DNA of 44,289 nucleotides, from assembly GCA_009801015.1 (NCBI GenBank), contig VHZZ01001197.1, positions 84,595 to 128,883 of the forward strand, in the 5' to 3' direction. A model generated the notes under the pieces. The model made no database searches, was not told where the DNA came from, and saw only the letters and a program-made list of their open reading frames with translations. The DNA comes from Silene noctiflora. Taxonomy: Eukaryota > Streptophyta > Magnoliopsida > Caryophyllales > Caryophyllaceae. Numbering within the stretch: position 1 is the first letter of the stretch; each line of letters starts with the position of its first letter. The translations under genes were made by a program, and so were the position numbers. This document shows positions 21,568-39,400 of this stretch, one piece after another.

Positions 21568-22587
21568 ATGAAAGATGTTGTTACTTTTACCAGAGAATTC
21601 CCACCTGCCTGTGGTATTTTAATGTCCCTAAATTTACCATGCAAACATTTTCACTGTTATACCAGAGATTACCCACCTCAGTGCGGCCCAAATGCGCCCA
21701 AAATCACCTTTCTTAGCTCCGAACACAAACCGGGTCGGATGCAGAATTCCGGGTCGGGATGCAAACCCCCTTTGGGAACCACAGGGAAACATCCGGGTTC
21801 GGCTTCACGAAAGTGGAATGAGTGCAATGAGCGAGGAAGGGCTGTTGAGGTGTTAAAGGTACCGGGTCGGATGCAGACTTCTGGGTCGGGTGACAAACCT
21901 CCCTTGCCCCCTACAGGCAGACAGACGAGTTCGGGTTCGGGTTCAAGTCCGGTTTGTCAAAGGGTTGTTGAGATGTTGAGGCTGTTTAGGGAGAGGTGCG
22001 ATCAACTGTCGAAAAAGGGAGTTAAAAGGGTTGATATAGAGGCGAATAAGGAGCTTACAAGGGAAGGGAAGATTATAAAAGCTGAACATAAGTTTGGCTC
22101 TGTTCCTGGTGTGGAAGTTGGTGATAAGTTCTATTATCGAGTCGAATTAGTGATCGCGGGTTTGCACCGGTTGTTCCAAGGTGGGATTGATACTATAGAA
22201 GAAGGCGGTACGAGGTTCGCTACTTGTATTGTTGCCAATGAAGGACATTTGGATAAAATGAGTGATCCCAATGTACTGACTTATATTGGGGAAGGTGGGA
22301 CACTTAAGCGTGACCAGGTCGGGGTTCCTCCTGATCAGGTGTTGACAGCCGGGAATTTGGCGTTGAATAATAGTAGGTTGAGGAAAAGGCCGGTTAGGGT
22401 TGTTAGAGGGCTTAGGTATGGGAGTGGGAATGCGAAAATTGTGTATGTTTATGATGGGTTGTATGAGGTTAGTGAAACTGTACAGAAGAGAGGGCCTCAA
22501 GGGAATTTGGTTTTCGAGTTTAGGATGAGTCGAATTGCTGGACAGCCGGTTGTTCCTTGGACTGAGTATAAGCGCCGACTTGGTTAA
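21568..22587 (+). CDS. SRA/YDG-domain protein lacking a SET domain (SUVH-like)
   Basis: Intronless, 339 aa. SRA (YDG) domains bind methylated cytosine and, in plant SUVH histone H3K9 methyltransferases, tether the enzyme to methylated DNA. Residues about 177-335 form the SRA: VPGVEVGDKFYYRVELV, GLHR...GGID, ATCIVANEG, YIGEGG, GNLAL, RVVRGLRY and the signature VYDGLYEV near 295. The N-terminal part has two copies of a Cys motif (REFPPACG near 10 and RDYPPQCGPNAP near 33), resembling the RDFPPGCG segment before the SRA in SUVH proteins. It also has two copies of PGRMQxSGSG...KPPL near 55 and 99. The ORF stops right after the SRA (VPWTEYKRRLG), so there are no pre-SET, SET or post-SET domains and no methyltransferase activity is expected. 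It resembles Arabidopsis At5g47150/At5g47160. Nuclear location is inferred. Confidence 0.9.
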   Translation: MKDVVTFTREFPPACGILMSLNLPCKHFHCYTRDYPPQCGPNAPKITFLSSEHKPGRMQNSGSGCKPPLGTTGKHPGSASRKWNECNERGRAVEVLKVPGRMQTSGSGDKPPLPPTGRQTSSGSGSSPVCQRVVEMLRLFRERCDQLSKKGVKRVDIEANKELTREGKIIKAEHKFGSVPGVEVGDKFYYRVELVIAGLHRLFQGGIDTIEEGGTRFATCIVANEGHLDKMSDPNVLTYIGEGGTLKRDQVGVPPDQVLTAGNLALNNSRLRKRPVRVVRGLRYGSGNAKIVYVYDGLYEVSETVQKRGPQGNLVFEFRMSRIAGQPVVPWTEYKRRLG

Positions 22588-24742
22588 GGTGTTGAGTGTT
22601 TTTGATTGTTGTCTGTTTAGCTAATTATTGCTTGACTTAGCCTTGTGTTTAGTACTATCTTGGAGCATGTGTTAGTCTAATTCTAGGTTATGTAATGGCC
22701 GAAAAATATGATGGTATTTCGATGTATTTCACTGAATGAATACAATGACTTACTTCTCTAGTGTTTGATTGTATATGTTTCTTCTTCGTTTTTCTGTGTT
22801 CAAGTTATTAGTTCTTTAAGTACTTCATTTTCTGTGAAATATCATTGTGTAGAAACTATACATCTCAATGGAATTCTCATCATGGGTTTGTGCAGCGAAC
22901 ACAAGAGTAAAATTGTGTGATTTCTGTCATCCGTACCCCATCATTTTTGGAACCCCTCCAGGCCTTGGGGTATTGTTGTTCACTTGGATGAAGTAGTAGA
23001 GTAGTAGGCGATGATATTTTACGACTCATAGTCTAGGCCTATGAGAACGTTAACAGTCCTCATTGTCTATGGCTTTGCCCATGGTAGATGTTTCCCGTGG
23101 GAGAATTGAGCAATTGGGTTTTCTGCACTAGATATTGGAGATGTTTAAGTCTAGTCCAATCTGCGAATCTGACAGAATAATGGATTAGAGGGTTCATGGG
23201 AAATGGTAATAGGTTATTATCATGACTGATCATGATGCTGTGAGAGAGGCACTTGTGGCTGGCTGAGACACTAATAAGGATCTATAGGAAGGATCTTGGC
23301 AGATGAAACCATGTAAACATTTGGAATCTGACTCGTTGGCTGGTTTATTACAAAACGTAGATTATAAATAACAATTATCTGAAACAACAAGTAGCTACTG
23401 GCATTACTTGCTGTGCTGCTTCAGATGGAAGCTAATAATGCAATCATACTCGATGAAACAAGATGATAATGGTCATTCAGATTATTTAATCTTCAGATTT
23501 ATCTTATTACCATAGTGTTGCAATGAGCACGTCGTGTTTTAGTCATCTTATAGGAAGAAGGGAGTTTTCTGATAAAGGATGTGGGTGCCGTAATTGTTCT
23601 GTTGATATTCTTCTTCTGTTAGTAGATTGCAGACTCTTGATTTGCTCTAATCCTAGTTTGTTATCAATTTTGTGCTATTATCATGTGCTATTCTTGAAGA
23701 TTTATTTTACGCCGAAAGAGGAAAATGATGCTTCTACCAGTTCGATGAAATCCATCTTGTCAGGTGTTGAGGTTAGTCTCTTGCTTTCTGAGCATATTCC
23801 TCAGTTCATCCCGTGCATTATGTATGGTATTGTTTTCTATTTCCAGTGAAGCCACTCAGCCAGTAATACATAATTGTTTGATTTTTGATTTTATGATTGA
23901 ATAAAGCAAATATGGCTCACTAAATTGACTGTGGTTCTTTTTATTGTGAAATAGCCGTCATGTGATGAAATTCTGTCGACAAGTTTCATTTTGGGTCGTT
24001 TGGAAACAATCTCTCCACACATGGGTAAGGTAACGTACATTCAACATCCCTGACTCCACAATTTCCGGGTGCCTTTGAGGCACTAAAGTGGTTGTTGACT
24101 TCTTGTTATTCAGATATTCTTAGTAATTTCTGTGTGGCTAGTTTGAACTTATGCGCTTTGAATTTCATGAGACTGAACATATATCACGTGTGATCGACAT
24201 TCATCACTAAAACTTAAGTTTTTACTAATGATGTTTTTATTTGGACTATTAGGTTCTTGATTCCGCCTCATGCATTCTGGAATTTATCATCACATCTCCT
24301 GTAAGTACATGGATGATTGGATTTGTAAGATATTTGCTTAATTTCACGCTTGATATTAATTATCCGGTGCAGCGCTGTTTGATGTGGAGTCGGACACATT
24401 TAATGAAATGGCCAAGATGAGGTGATTGATATCGGGTTTAGGACTAAAACTGATTTATGATAGCAGTACAACATTTGGCACAAGTGTGTTTGAAAATTCA
24501 TTCAAATTTTGAGTATTCCATCTATTATGGCAAATCTTTTTGGATAGTTTCATGATTTGGTTCCTTTTATTGTCGAAAACACGTAGAACGGATCCTTGTG
24601 AGGTAAGTAGATTGAGAAGAGACGTATGTCGTTTTAAATCCTTTCTAATATGTCGCCGCATAAGGAAATATCGAACAAGTCTAGGCTGGCTCTCGGCTAA
24701 TTTTTCTTACCTAACCCCGTATAGTCACAATATATCACAGAT
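22588..24742. other. Spacer downstream of the SRA gene
   Basis: Contains the SRA 3' UTR (possible poly(A) region near 22735). No SET-domain remnant or other gene recognised; the short ORF at 23523-23849 has no known domain. Unrecognised 5' exons of the AP2-like locus could lie here. Confidence 0.45.
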
Positions 24743-24802
24743 CTCTTCCTCTTCCTCTTCCTCTTCCTCTTCCTCTTCCTCTTCCTCTTCCTCTTCCTCT
24801 CC
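24743..24802. repeat. (TTCCTC)n hexanucleotide repeat
   Basis: About ten hexanucleotide units. Read in one frame they encode a Ser run upstream of the AP2-like ORF. I take the repeat as probable 5' UTR, because a better start context follows at 24876. Confidence 0.85.
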
Positions 24803-24875
24803 CTCTTTCTTTTTCTATTTGGTGTTATTCCTTCACACAATTCACATTTGGTCGACAGCTGAGGAATCCGTAACC

Positions 24876-25259
24876 ATGGTAATAGTCGATCCTTTTAGTT
24901 TAAGTGGTGTCTTTCAATTGCAAGATGGAAAATGGGTTGCTCAAGTAAGGCCATTTGGAATACCTCTATGGGTTGGAGTACATGATTCAGAGGAGGAGGC
25001 TAAAGCTGTTTATGTCAGAATCTATCTTAGGCTTCAGGGCCCAGGCTGGTCTAGAAGAGATATCCATGAGTTTCGACTGCTAAGCGCGTATACTAATAAA
25101 GCCATACCATATTTTATTAATCTGTCAACTTTTGATGTTGATAATGTTTGTTTTACGAGTGAACAGCAGATTTTGGAGGATATTGGAAATGGTCCTGCAC
25201 CTGAGGCTGAGGCAGAGGCAGCCAGGCCAGTTATGCTATTTGGTGTCCTGATCGGCTGA
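24876..25259 (+). CDS. Small protein with degenerate AP2/ERF-like domain
   Basis: 127 aa from an ATG in good context (aaccATGg). The same frame is open back to 24540, giving 239 aa with the Ser run; I prefer the shorter form. Residues about 10-57 (SGVFQLQDGKWVAQVRPFG, WVGVHDSEEEAKAVY, LRLQG) align with the AP2/ERF pattern: GV, then GKW-A-I/V before the WLGTF strand, then EEAA-AYD in the helix and L-G. Here WLGTF has become WVGVH and AYD has become AVY. The tail has an acidic/Ala segment (PEAEAEAA). Real AP2 factors bind GCC-box or related DNA, but loss of the conserved DNA-contact Arg residues makes DNA binding doubtful. It could be a diverged gene or a pseudogene, and upstream exons are possible. 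Confidence 0.45.
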   Translation: MVIVDPFSLSGVFQLQDGKWVAQVRPFGIPLWVGVHDSEEEAKAVYVRIYLRLQGPGWSRRDIHEFRLLSAYTNKAIPYFINLSTFDVDNVCFTSEQQILEDIGNGPAPEAEAEAARPVMLFGVLIG

Positions 25260-26926
25260 AGACACCAATCAATTCCGTAGCAGTCTGAAGATCCTCCGAA
25301 ACCTCTTTTCCCTGTTTTAAGTATGTTGTTTGTCTACTTTTCTTGTCGTTATTTCATAATGGGTCATTCGGAAACAATGTCTTTGAGGCTGTTGAGGCTA
25401 TGTTTGTTGTTGTCTAATAACTTTTCTTCATTTCCTATGTTTGAGATTATCGAACAATGTTCAGATCGACAATGCTGAACTCGACAAGTTATCCAAATTG
25501 TGTATGTTGTTGGTGATTTATTGCTCTCTGTCATTTCATTGCTAATCGTCCTTTGTTCAGCTGCTTTAGTCGCATTTATTAAACTGTTGCATATAATGGC
25601 GTAGCTATTACTGGGCCAGGCCTTTTTGGTCGCATCTTATTGAGCAACTGTAGTAACTGTTGTTAGCAGATGAAGTGAGGTAATATCTGGAATCGAAACA
25701 TATCAACATCAAAATAAACATTTATCGACTCCATTCATTTTTATACATTTCATTTTTGCACAAATAGTGTATATGGTCATTCAAAACTCCGCTTTCTGGA
25801 CATTTCGTAGGATTTTCTTGACCATTCAAAATTCCGCCACTTTGGAATACTCCGTGGTAGGTGATACTCGGAAACTGCTATAACTTTCTTTAGAGCCTAT
25901 ATCGGATTACGTCTAAGATCTTGTTTTAAGTTTGTTCATCTCTTGCTGCTACTGCACTTCGTGCTCTGTATAGTTTAAGGTTGGGTTTTACTGATAACGT
26001 TTACATATCATAATTGTGATGTTTGCTAATTAATGTGGGACATTTTTCGCCTACTGTAAGAATTTCTTCAGGCGCTCCCAGTGTCTGGCTTGGCTCGCAT
26101 ACTCGCAGCCCCACCCCAAATCATCTCGTGTATGTTGACTCCGTTGGTCTAATTTGAAATCACACTCTCTTCATCCCAATCATTTGTCTACCTTCGGTTT
26201 TGGCTAAAAGATACAGGAAAGGAAAGGTGGTCATTTGTGGGTGTTGCGATTGAGTGACAAGTGGACAATAGGTTAATTACATTTTTAAAAATACTCAATA
26301 TAGAAGGTAAATAAATGAATGAAACACTCATAAATGAAATACGTTAACAAATGACCAAGATGGAGGCGTATAATCGTACAAGTACGTGCATAATGCTTGC
26401 TATCCATGGAGTACTCTAGCTATCTCGCCTGATGAATTCGTTCCATAAATATTAGCCTTGTTTTTCGTTCAATTCGAGTAAATGATAATATTGCCATTGT
26501 AGCTTCTTTTATTTAAACGCCATCCTTACTTAGGGGCCATGCAAATCGTCAATTCGTCACCCTATCATTCCAGTTTTACTCCGTATTAGCTATGTTATCG
26601 TGATGTGGCACACCAACGAGGGGACTCAAATTCATTCCACAAAAGTGCAATGAGGTATTGATGCACTGATACACCCATTTCTTTCTCTGATTTCGAACAC
26701 AGATCACAAACATCACCACTCAACAATTGTATCAATTCTAGTATGCCTACCGAGGTTTCACTTTCAATTACACCTATCTTCAAAATAAATGAAAATTCAA
26801 AATCATAGAGCCGATGTTAAGTGAGATTCAAAATAACTGAGCCGAGGTGAGTGAGACGGTCTATACACCATGCCTCTGTTAATTTAACAAACCATTCTTG
26901 CTTTAGTTTACTCTGCATAACTACAT
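25260..26926. other. Spacer between convergent genes
   Basis: Holds the 3' UTR of the AP2-like ORF and the 3' UTR of the minus-strand DPMS1 gene. A short GC-richer stretch at 26071-26140 is preceded by ttcttcag and could be a relic exon (ALPVSGLARILAAPPQ), but I cannot assign it. Confidence 0.4.
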
Positions 26927-32060
<5,134 letters not shown>

Positions 32061-33479
32061 TTTTCGATGATCATGAAAACCCTAGAATTGTAAAATGTTG
32101 ATCGTATAAAGGAGTTTCCTCCCAATTTAAATTTGTTGGTTATATTAAAGTCGAGAATATTGGTCATGTTGGTTCCATACTCCCGTCTCCCACAGAGTTA
32201 AACTAGACCCGACGGATAAACCCAAAATATAACAACCCGAAATCGCCCGACACGACTCTACCAAAAAGGTATGCTGACCCAATAAGACTTGACTTAACCC
32301 AACCAGACTTACCCGAGTACGACCTCTACATAGCGTCATAGTTGTAATTTGTAAATGTGCTTTGGGCTTCTGTCCTAAGATTAAAACAAGACCCGTATTT
32401 TATTCTTGGTCGTACTTGCGATACAGACCATTTATCTTAAAAATACAGCGAAACAAAAGTTATTTGACTACTGCCAAATTAACAACCAATTGGATATTTG
32501 AATGGACAATCATTTGTTTCAGTTTAATAAATTGATGTTTATAACCTATTATAAGAGCACATGTTAAAAAAAACGTATTATTTAAGTCGCATTCTATGGC
32601 TTTTTTTCCAATATTTGTGTCTAAGAAAGTATTGTGTTTAATTATGTGTATTGGAAGTAATAATTGTAATAATATTTTTTTTGTCTAAATGGAACCAAAA
32701 GGGAAATTTGATGCCTAATGAAATTTGAATAGATGTGACGTTATTTGCTGAGCTAACTAACATTTGTAGTAATCAATTGTAAAATAAATACGGTATATTC
32801 TATGAAAGGTCAGCTATTTGTCCGGAGAAAAAAGTTGAACACATCGTCATCAGCTATAAAAGTTATTTGGATATTGACCAAATTATCATAACAAATTATC
32901 AGTATGATTATGTGGTTCGGATTTAAAAATCAATTAGCTTGCTTTTACTTCGGTGGAACAATGGGTTGTTGCACCGACCTCAGATGTCGACCCGAGTGAG
33001 AAACCGTGAGCTTGCCTGATGGGACGTCGACCTTTGCAAAGGGGGTTTCCCACTTGCTTACTTCAACGAAGTAAGATCTTTTTTCTTGTATAAAGAGCAT
33101 TTTACAGATATAATGGTAGAATAGTTTCCTGGTAATCATCTGAGTTTTATAATCGAGTTGTGCGTAACTTTGAAACTACCATTATGTCCACGATGTACTG
33201 AACATATTCGTAATAACTTTTGACTTTTAAGCACGAACACTATTATGCTAAATCGTTGTGCACGAAATGGTCAAAGACATATGCAAAAGATACAAGGGTA
33301 TGAGTTACATGAACAATGTATACAAAGAAAAACAGGAAAAACATAATGGTTAGACAAAACATCCATAACGTTTTTTGGGTGTATTAACTGTTCACTTTGC
33401 TCAATCTTTTGGGTTGGTTGATTAAGGTCCAATAAAGGGACTGAATGGAAACACACAACATAACGTGGAAATATGCAAA
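32061..33479. other. DPMS1 promoter side and intergenic spacer
   Basis: The first bases form the DPMS1 5' leader and promoter on the minus strand, with CTAGGGTTTT (inverted telobox AAACCCTAG) at 32077-32086, about 17 bp upstream of the start codon. A GC-richer stretch at 32950-33080 contains hairpins GGTGGAACAA/TTGTTGCACC (32952-32975) and CTTACTTC/GAAGTAAG (33057-33075). No gene recognised. Confidence 0.45.
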
Positions 33480-36400
33480 TTATGCGGCTAATAGAGGCTT
33501 CTTTAGATCGTAATCATGATCCAAAATTTCTTCGACGAGAGTGTGAAATCCTTCTTTACCTTTCGCCCATAACACGAAGTAAAGTCCAATAAACATAAGA
33601 CACATTCCGGCCAAACTGTCACAAAATTATAAAAAACCTTGTTAAGAGTATTACTTAGTTAGGATCTAACCATAAAAAAATAATAGTTAACATGGATAAA
33701 AAAAAGTTACCTTCCGAGAGAGATCGTTGTTTGCAAGATGATTGCTGAGAGAATGGCTGAGATGACCGTCGAAATTGGATTGAACACCGATACGACTACT
33801 GGACCTCTTTTCTTCATTGCCCATCCATTGAAACTCACACAAATGCCGCTTACTGTGCCTGCCTACAAATCAACAGATCAACGTAGAAATGTTACTTTCA
33901 ATGTAGTCTTGAGAAAACTAACTTTATCTAATCAATTAAACAAAAATGTAACATATAACTCAATTGATCGACCCAATGTCCCAACCCGAATTTTCATGTT
34001 CTAGAATTGGCACTCGTACCCTTAGAACCACCTGTACCACCTAGACTCCATGTCAATCTTCTGCCACACCCCTCCTTTTCGTCCATCTCTCTCCACTTTT
34101 ACCTAAGACACCAAACACCTCCACCTTACCCTTATACAACCAAAGCCTACAATTAAAATATGTATATAATAGGTTTTGAATTTCAGTTATTTGTGAAGTT
34201 AGAACCAACTCTACCATACTTTAACATGTTGATAACTTAGTTATTGAATATTAATTATCTTACCGAATTGGGGAAAGGCCCCGTCATACTAAACTTAGTT
34301 ATGTCATCGGATAAGATACTCAAGTTTTTTTTCTTAGATTATTTTGTTTTATGAATTAAATATAAAGTAAATTCATTTAATTTTCTTTTTGAAAAAACAA
34401 ATTATAGTATTGAAAAATATATCGCGCACAATTTTTTTGAGCCGGACTTGGCGTTGCTCGACTTGACTCGCAAAGAAATTAAACCATTTAGACTAGTTTT
34501 TCCCATTTGAGGGTAATAAATATTTTACAATAGAGGAGAAGGAGAATTTAGATATTTTTGTAATTAGGCCAAAATAATATACATGAAGGACTATAAACCT
34601 AATCTTAATGGTAATTGGGCATATCGCTAATAGGTATGGAGGGGATTAGTGGCGACAAGATCAGAATCCTTATACTATAAAGAGTGGCAATGAGTGGTTC
34701 AATCTACCCCGACAAAGTAAACTAGTACTCTTTTTGCATGGGTGAAAGAGGTTGTCCTTAGACATAGCTTCATTGGTTGGTTGGTGGAAAATAAAAGGCT
34801 TTTAAGTAGAGATAGATTAAAAAAGATGGGGATTATCATTTGTAATGTTTGTGTGTTGTGCGAGGGTGCACAAGAGACACATGAGCATTTGTTCTTCAAT
34901 TGCATTTACAGAAGGAAATTCTTGGGTCTGCTTTGTGTCAGTCTTGGTTGTCAGGTTCCCAGTCTTCATGTCAGCAGCTGGTGGTCTCAATTCCCATTCT
35001 CTACTACTAGGCTCAAAACTCAGGTAGCTGCTTGTACCTTAGTCTTGATGAATGCTTTATGGTGGGCACGAAATATATGCAGACTATAACATGTCCTTCA
35101 GCGGCCAAGATATCTAGTCAGGGCCATTGAGGAGGGTAAGAAGCTTTTAGGTTTCTAATTTGCACTTAGATTACAATTCTTTCAATGTCTATTTCTTATT
35201 GGAATGTAATATGTAGTTGATATGTGCGGATTTTGTTAGCTAGTGCGCTTGAATGTACTCTGATCATAAATGATATTTTTATTAATATATGCTTACCTTT
35301 TTCAATAAAAAAAATATATACATTAAGGAGTTCATATATTACCCCAAAATATAATCTCATCAACATATACTTGGACAACCAACAGTCCACCACACTATGA
35401 CTTTATGAACAATGTTTTATCAACAGATCCATGTACAAAACCATTTTTTCCTCCTAACCTCCTATCTTCCTTCCCCTCACTCTCCTTAAATATTTACCTC
35501 AAATGGTAAAAACTAATCTAAATACAAAAATCCCCAAATCTTCATCCAAAATGATGAGCACCACAACTCCATCTGAACCATTGCCTTCTGAGTCCTCCTT
35601 GTCAGTGTCTAATCCACAATCTCTCAAACCCACTCTCAAATAATCCAAGCGGAAAAGGTATGATAACGCTTCGGGAACCTCTGACATTATTAAACCTACT
35701 GAAATAGAACTAATGAAATACTGAACTGAATCTTTTCATCGTTTCCTTCATCTTATTTAAGGAATCTCCTTCCTCAAAGATCACTGGCATATCCGCCAAG
35801 GATGATACCACTTCCGAGAAGAGACCCCCTTAGGTCAAGGATGCGACTCGTAAATCCCGAGGAACCTAAATGGATGTTGACTCGGTTATGAGGAAACCGT
35901 CTGTAATAATCCCAAAGAAAAAACCAACTGTGATTTATCCTCCGCCAAAAATCAAAGGTACGGAAGTTGAGAAGCCTGCACCAGAGACTTGGAACATCCT
36001 CTCCTGAACTTGAAGGCTCATTATCTGACACTCAACCTCAAAGTGACGATTTAACTATTTCAAAAACTACCGCACCAGTAAAGGATTCTTAGGGAGATAG
36101 AGATAAAGAACATCGGGGAAAGGGAAACCGAAAAACTTAAGGGCATACATAAGATAGAGAGAGAGAGAGAGAGGGGGGGGGAGAGAGAGAGAGAGAGAGA
36201 TAGAGAGAGAGAGAACAACGCAGACCTTTCTATTACGGTCATGGTGAAATATGATGATGCGGTGGTACTTCAACTAATTCAGGATTTTTTCTTTCTCCTA
36301 ATGTGCTTGGCAGATGTAAGGATCTTCTTCAGCATTGCTCAGTTCAAACAAGCTGTCGTTATGATCCCACATGGTACAATTCTTCTCTTACTTTTCGTTT

Positions 36401-39400
36401 TTCAATGAAAGAAGCTATTGAGGCACAAAAATGGACCACCCTCTTAGATTTTTCAAACCCTATTTATATAAGTGAAGTGATTCAATTTTATATCACCGTC
36501 CAAAAAAGTCTTTCCTTAAAAAAACCTCTCCGCCAACATTAATGGACAACCACTCTTAAACTCTCTCAATCAGAGTTTGGAAAACTTATGTGTGTGCCAA
36601 GTACATGGTATTGCTTACATCTAGTGAATAAATGGTCACCTCTTACTTATGTCACCACCCTTGACCTTAAAAAATACATTTTACTCACCTCCATAAAAAG
36701 CGTGCCCGCATCTTCCACTAAACTCCTATTTGAGCATCATATTCTCTTTAGCATGCTTTATCGCATCATTCTCCCCTCCAGTGACCATAACAAATGCTCT
36801 ATTGGATATTGCTGACATGTATCTCCTCCACCCTCTAAGTACTCATAAGCCCATAAATCTTTCATTCATCATCTTTCAACGCTTTGAATGTGTATCCCAA
36901 AAAGTTGCACACCATCACTATAACCCACCCCAGCCCTTGCTTATGGTATGTGGATCTCCTTGGTGTTATGGAATAAAGGGTTGAGTGTCAAAGCAAGTGT
37001 TGGTGACCTGAGAATGTGTGACATGATGATAAAGGGAAATCTATCCAAAATGTTAATGAAAGTTGTGGCTAATCGTTATAGCACATTTGGTATACTGAGC
37101 TCAAGACACTTGAGGTGAATTCTACTAGTTAGGCTGCGACAGATATCTATGACACGGTGAAGACCCTTAATGAGGATGATATTAAGAGTGTTACTTCGAA
37201 GATCTTGAAGAAGTTCCGGGGACTGAGATCTAAACTAAAACTGTAGCCATTTTTCCGATTCTCCAAAGCAAGATGGTTGGTGACAGAGATGATGAGGAGG
37301 AAGCCATCTCGCCCTAAAACTCCTTATGTTCATTAATAAATTTTTTCTCACCATTGACATTCATAATAACCCGACAATTTTTTGTAGTGTTATAAACACT
37401 TGCTTCTTCCTCAACCGAAGATGAATACTGTTCCATTGTTATTGTCACAACTTAATCCACTTAGCTTGTCAATTTCCTGGTTAACTTCGATACCCTTACC
37501 CAAAACCCATGTTATTTACTACGACATTGTTGTTGATACTTATCTTGGTGCCAATGCAGCCTCACTCCAAAATGAAACCCTTAAACCCCGACTATCATTT
37601 TATATGTGAGAAGCTTCAACCAAGGTCTCTCCGCGTGGTGACTATTGTCAATGATGACCACTCATCGATGCTCTAATAAAGCTAGTTTTTAAACCACGAC
37701 CGCTTACATTGGTAATTGAAATTGGCTTCTTGTCCCGATCATATGTCTTATAAGGCACATTGAGCATACATAGAAAACCATCTCCCAATTATATACATGT
37801 TTAACATATTATTTGTAGCATATCTTCTAATTAATATATTCTTATAAATTGTTCCTTGTGTTTAGGAATACCAGTTGGGTGTAATATTGTAGAGGTAAGC
37901 CTCGGTTGTACTCATTGTCTTATATGCTATTTTCCCTTAATGAATATGTTTAAGCCTTTTTCATACTTGATCTCTATATAAATGACCACTGATAGTGTCT
38001 TAATTTAGGCCAATTTAACCCCGCCTTATCCCCTTACTTATCTCGATTTTGTGTGCTTTAATTATCGAAATAGCTCATTTTATTAGTTAATTAATAATGT
38101 TTAGTTCTTATAGTTATAACTATTAAATAGTCGGTTTTTAGTAGAATATTAACATTACTTTAATATTAATGCATTTTGTAGGCAAAGATGGGATGACAAC
38201 GCACACGCTCGAGCTTGAAACGAAATGACGAAGAAAGAAACAAGAAGAATGTACCCTGAGCCAGCCACCCTACCGCCGGGCAACCGACCACTAGACAGCC
38301 ACGCCTCGTGCTCCATCTTCCTCATGCCTGAAGCACCACCTGCCGGCCACTAGGTTGTCATGCAACCAGCGGTCATCCACTACTCCTCCTTCATTCACGT
38401 GCGCAAACAAGCTAAGATAGACCTTCAGCCGGCCGCGCTACCACCGACCAACCGACTCCCAGACCACCTTCTTCCCTGCTCTTCCTAGACTCACCAGCTG
38501 CTGACTCATAAGCCGCCGAGCAACCGACCGCCGGTCTCCAACCCGGCCATGAGAACATGCTTGATTTATAGGGTTGAGCAAAATCGGGTACTCGACCCGA
38601 TTTTGAAATCCGGTTCGGTACCCAGTTTCGAAAACATTAGATTTCTTAAAATCGAAACCACACCGCTTTAATCCGGCTAACCGAATTTTCTGGATTTTTT
38701 AAACCAAATCCGAAAACCAGTTAACCCGAAACGATTTTCTAACCCGGTTCTGGTTTGATGCTCTAGATTGGCAGAATCTGGGAAATTCTCACATTCAACC
38801 ATTTCCATGCTTTTTGGATTTTTAATCTTATTGCGTTGAATTTGTACAAATGCAAATTACAATGCCTAAAATCATGCATCTAGATTACCAATAATAGTGT
38901 CTTATTTGTATATGAATCTTTTGAAATAAGTCAATAAAACTAGATAAACAAATGAATAAGATTTAGAAAGGGTCAAATATACAAACTTGAATAGATGAAA
39001 TCTTGAGATTTGATGAACAAATAGTGTAGATCTAGAATTTTGGGTTTGTTTTGAGAGATGAAAGAGAAAGGATGAGAGGCAGAGAGATGAAAAAAACAAG
39101 GTTTTGAGATTGATTTGGAGTTTTGGGCTTGAGTGTGCTTATTTGTTTATATTTTTCAGAAAAAAAGTTAATCCGGTTTTAAAAGCGGTCTCTAGTTTAG
39201 TTTTATTTGGATCCGCATCTGAACCGCTTTTGAACTTAAAAATTAGGGTTAGGCACCTAAAATGAAAATAACCCGAATATTCAGTCTTCATTTTTCGGGT
39301 TTCGGTCCGGTTTCGGTTTAAAAATGTGGTTCGTATTTTCTTACTCAGCCTTATTGATTTATGTTGTTTCTCGACATTTTGGCTTGTGTGCTCGGCGCCG

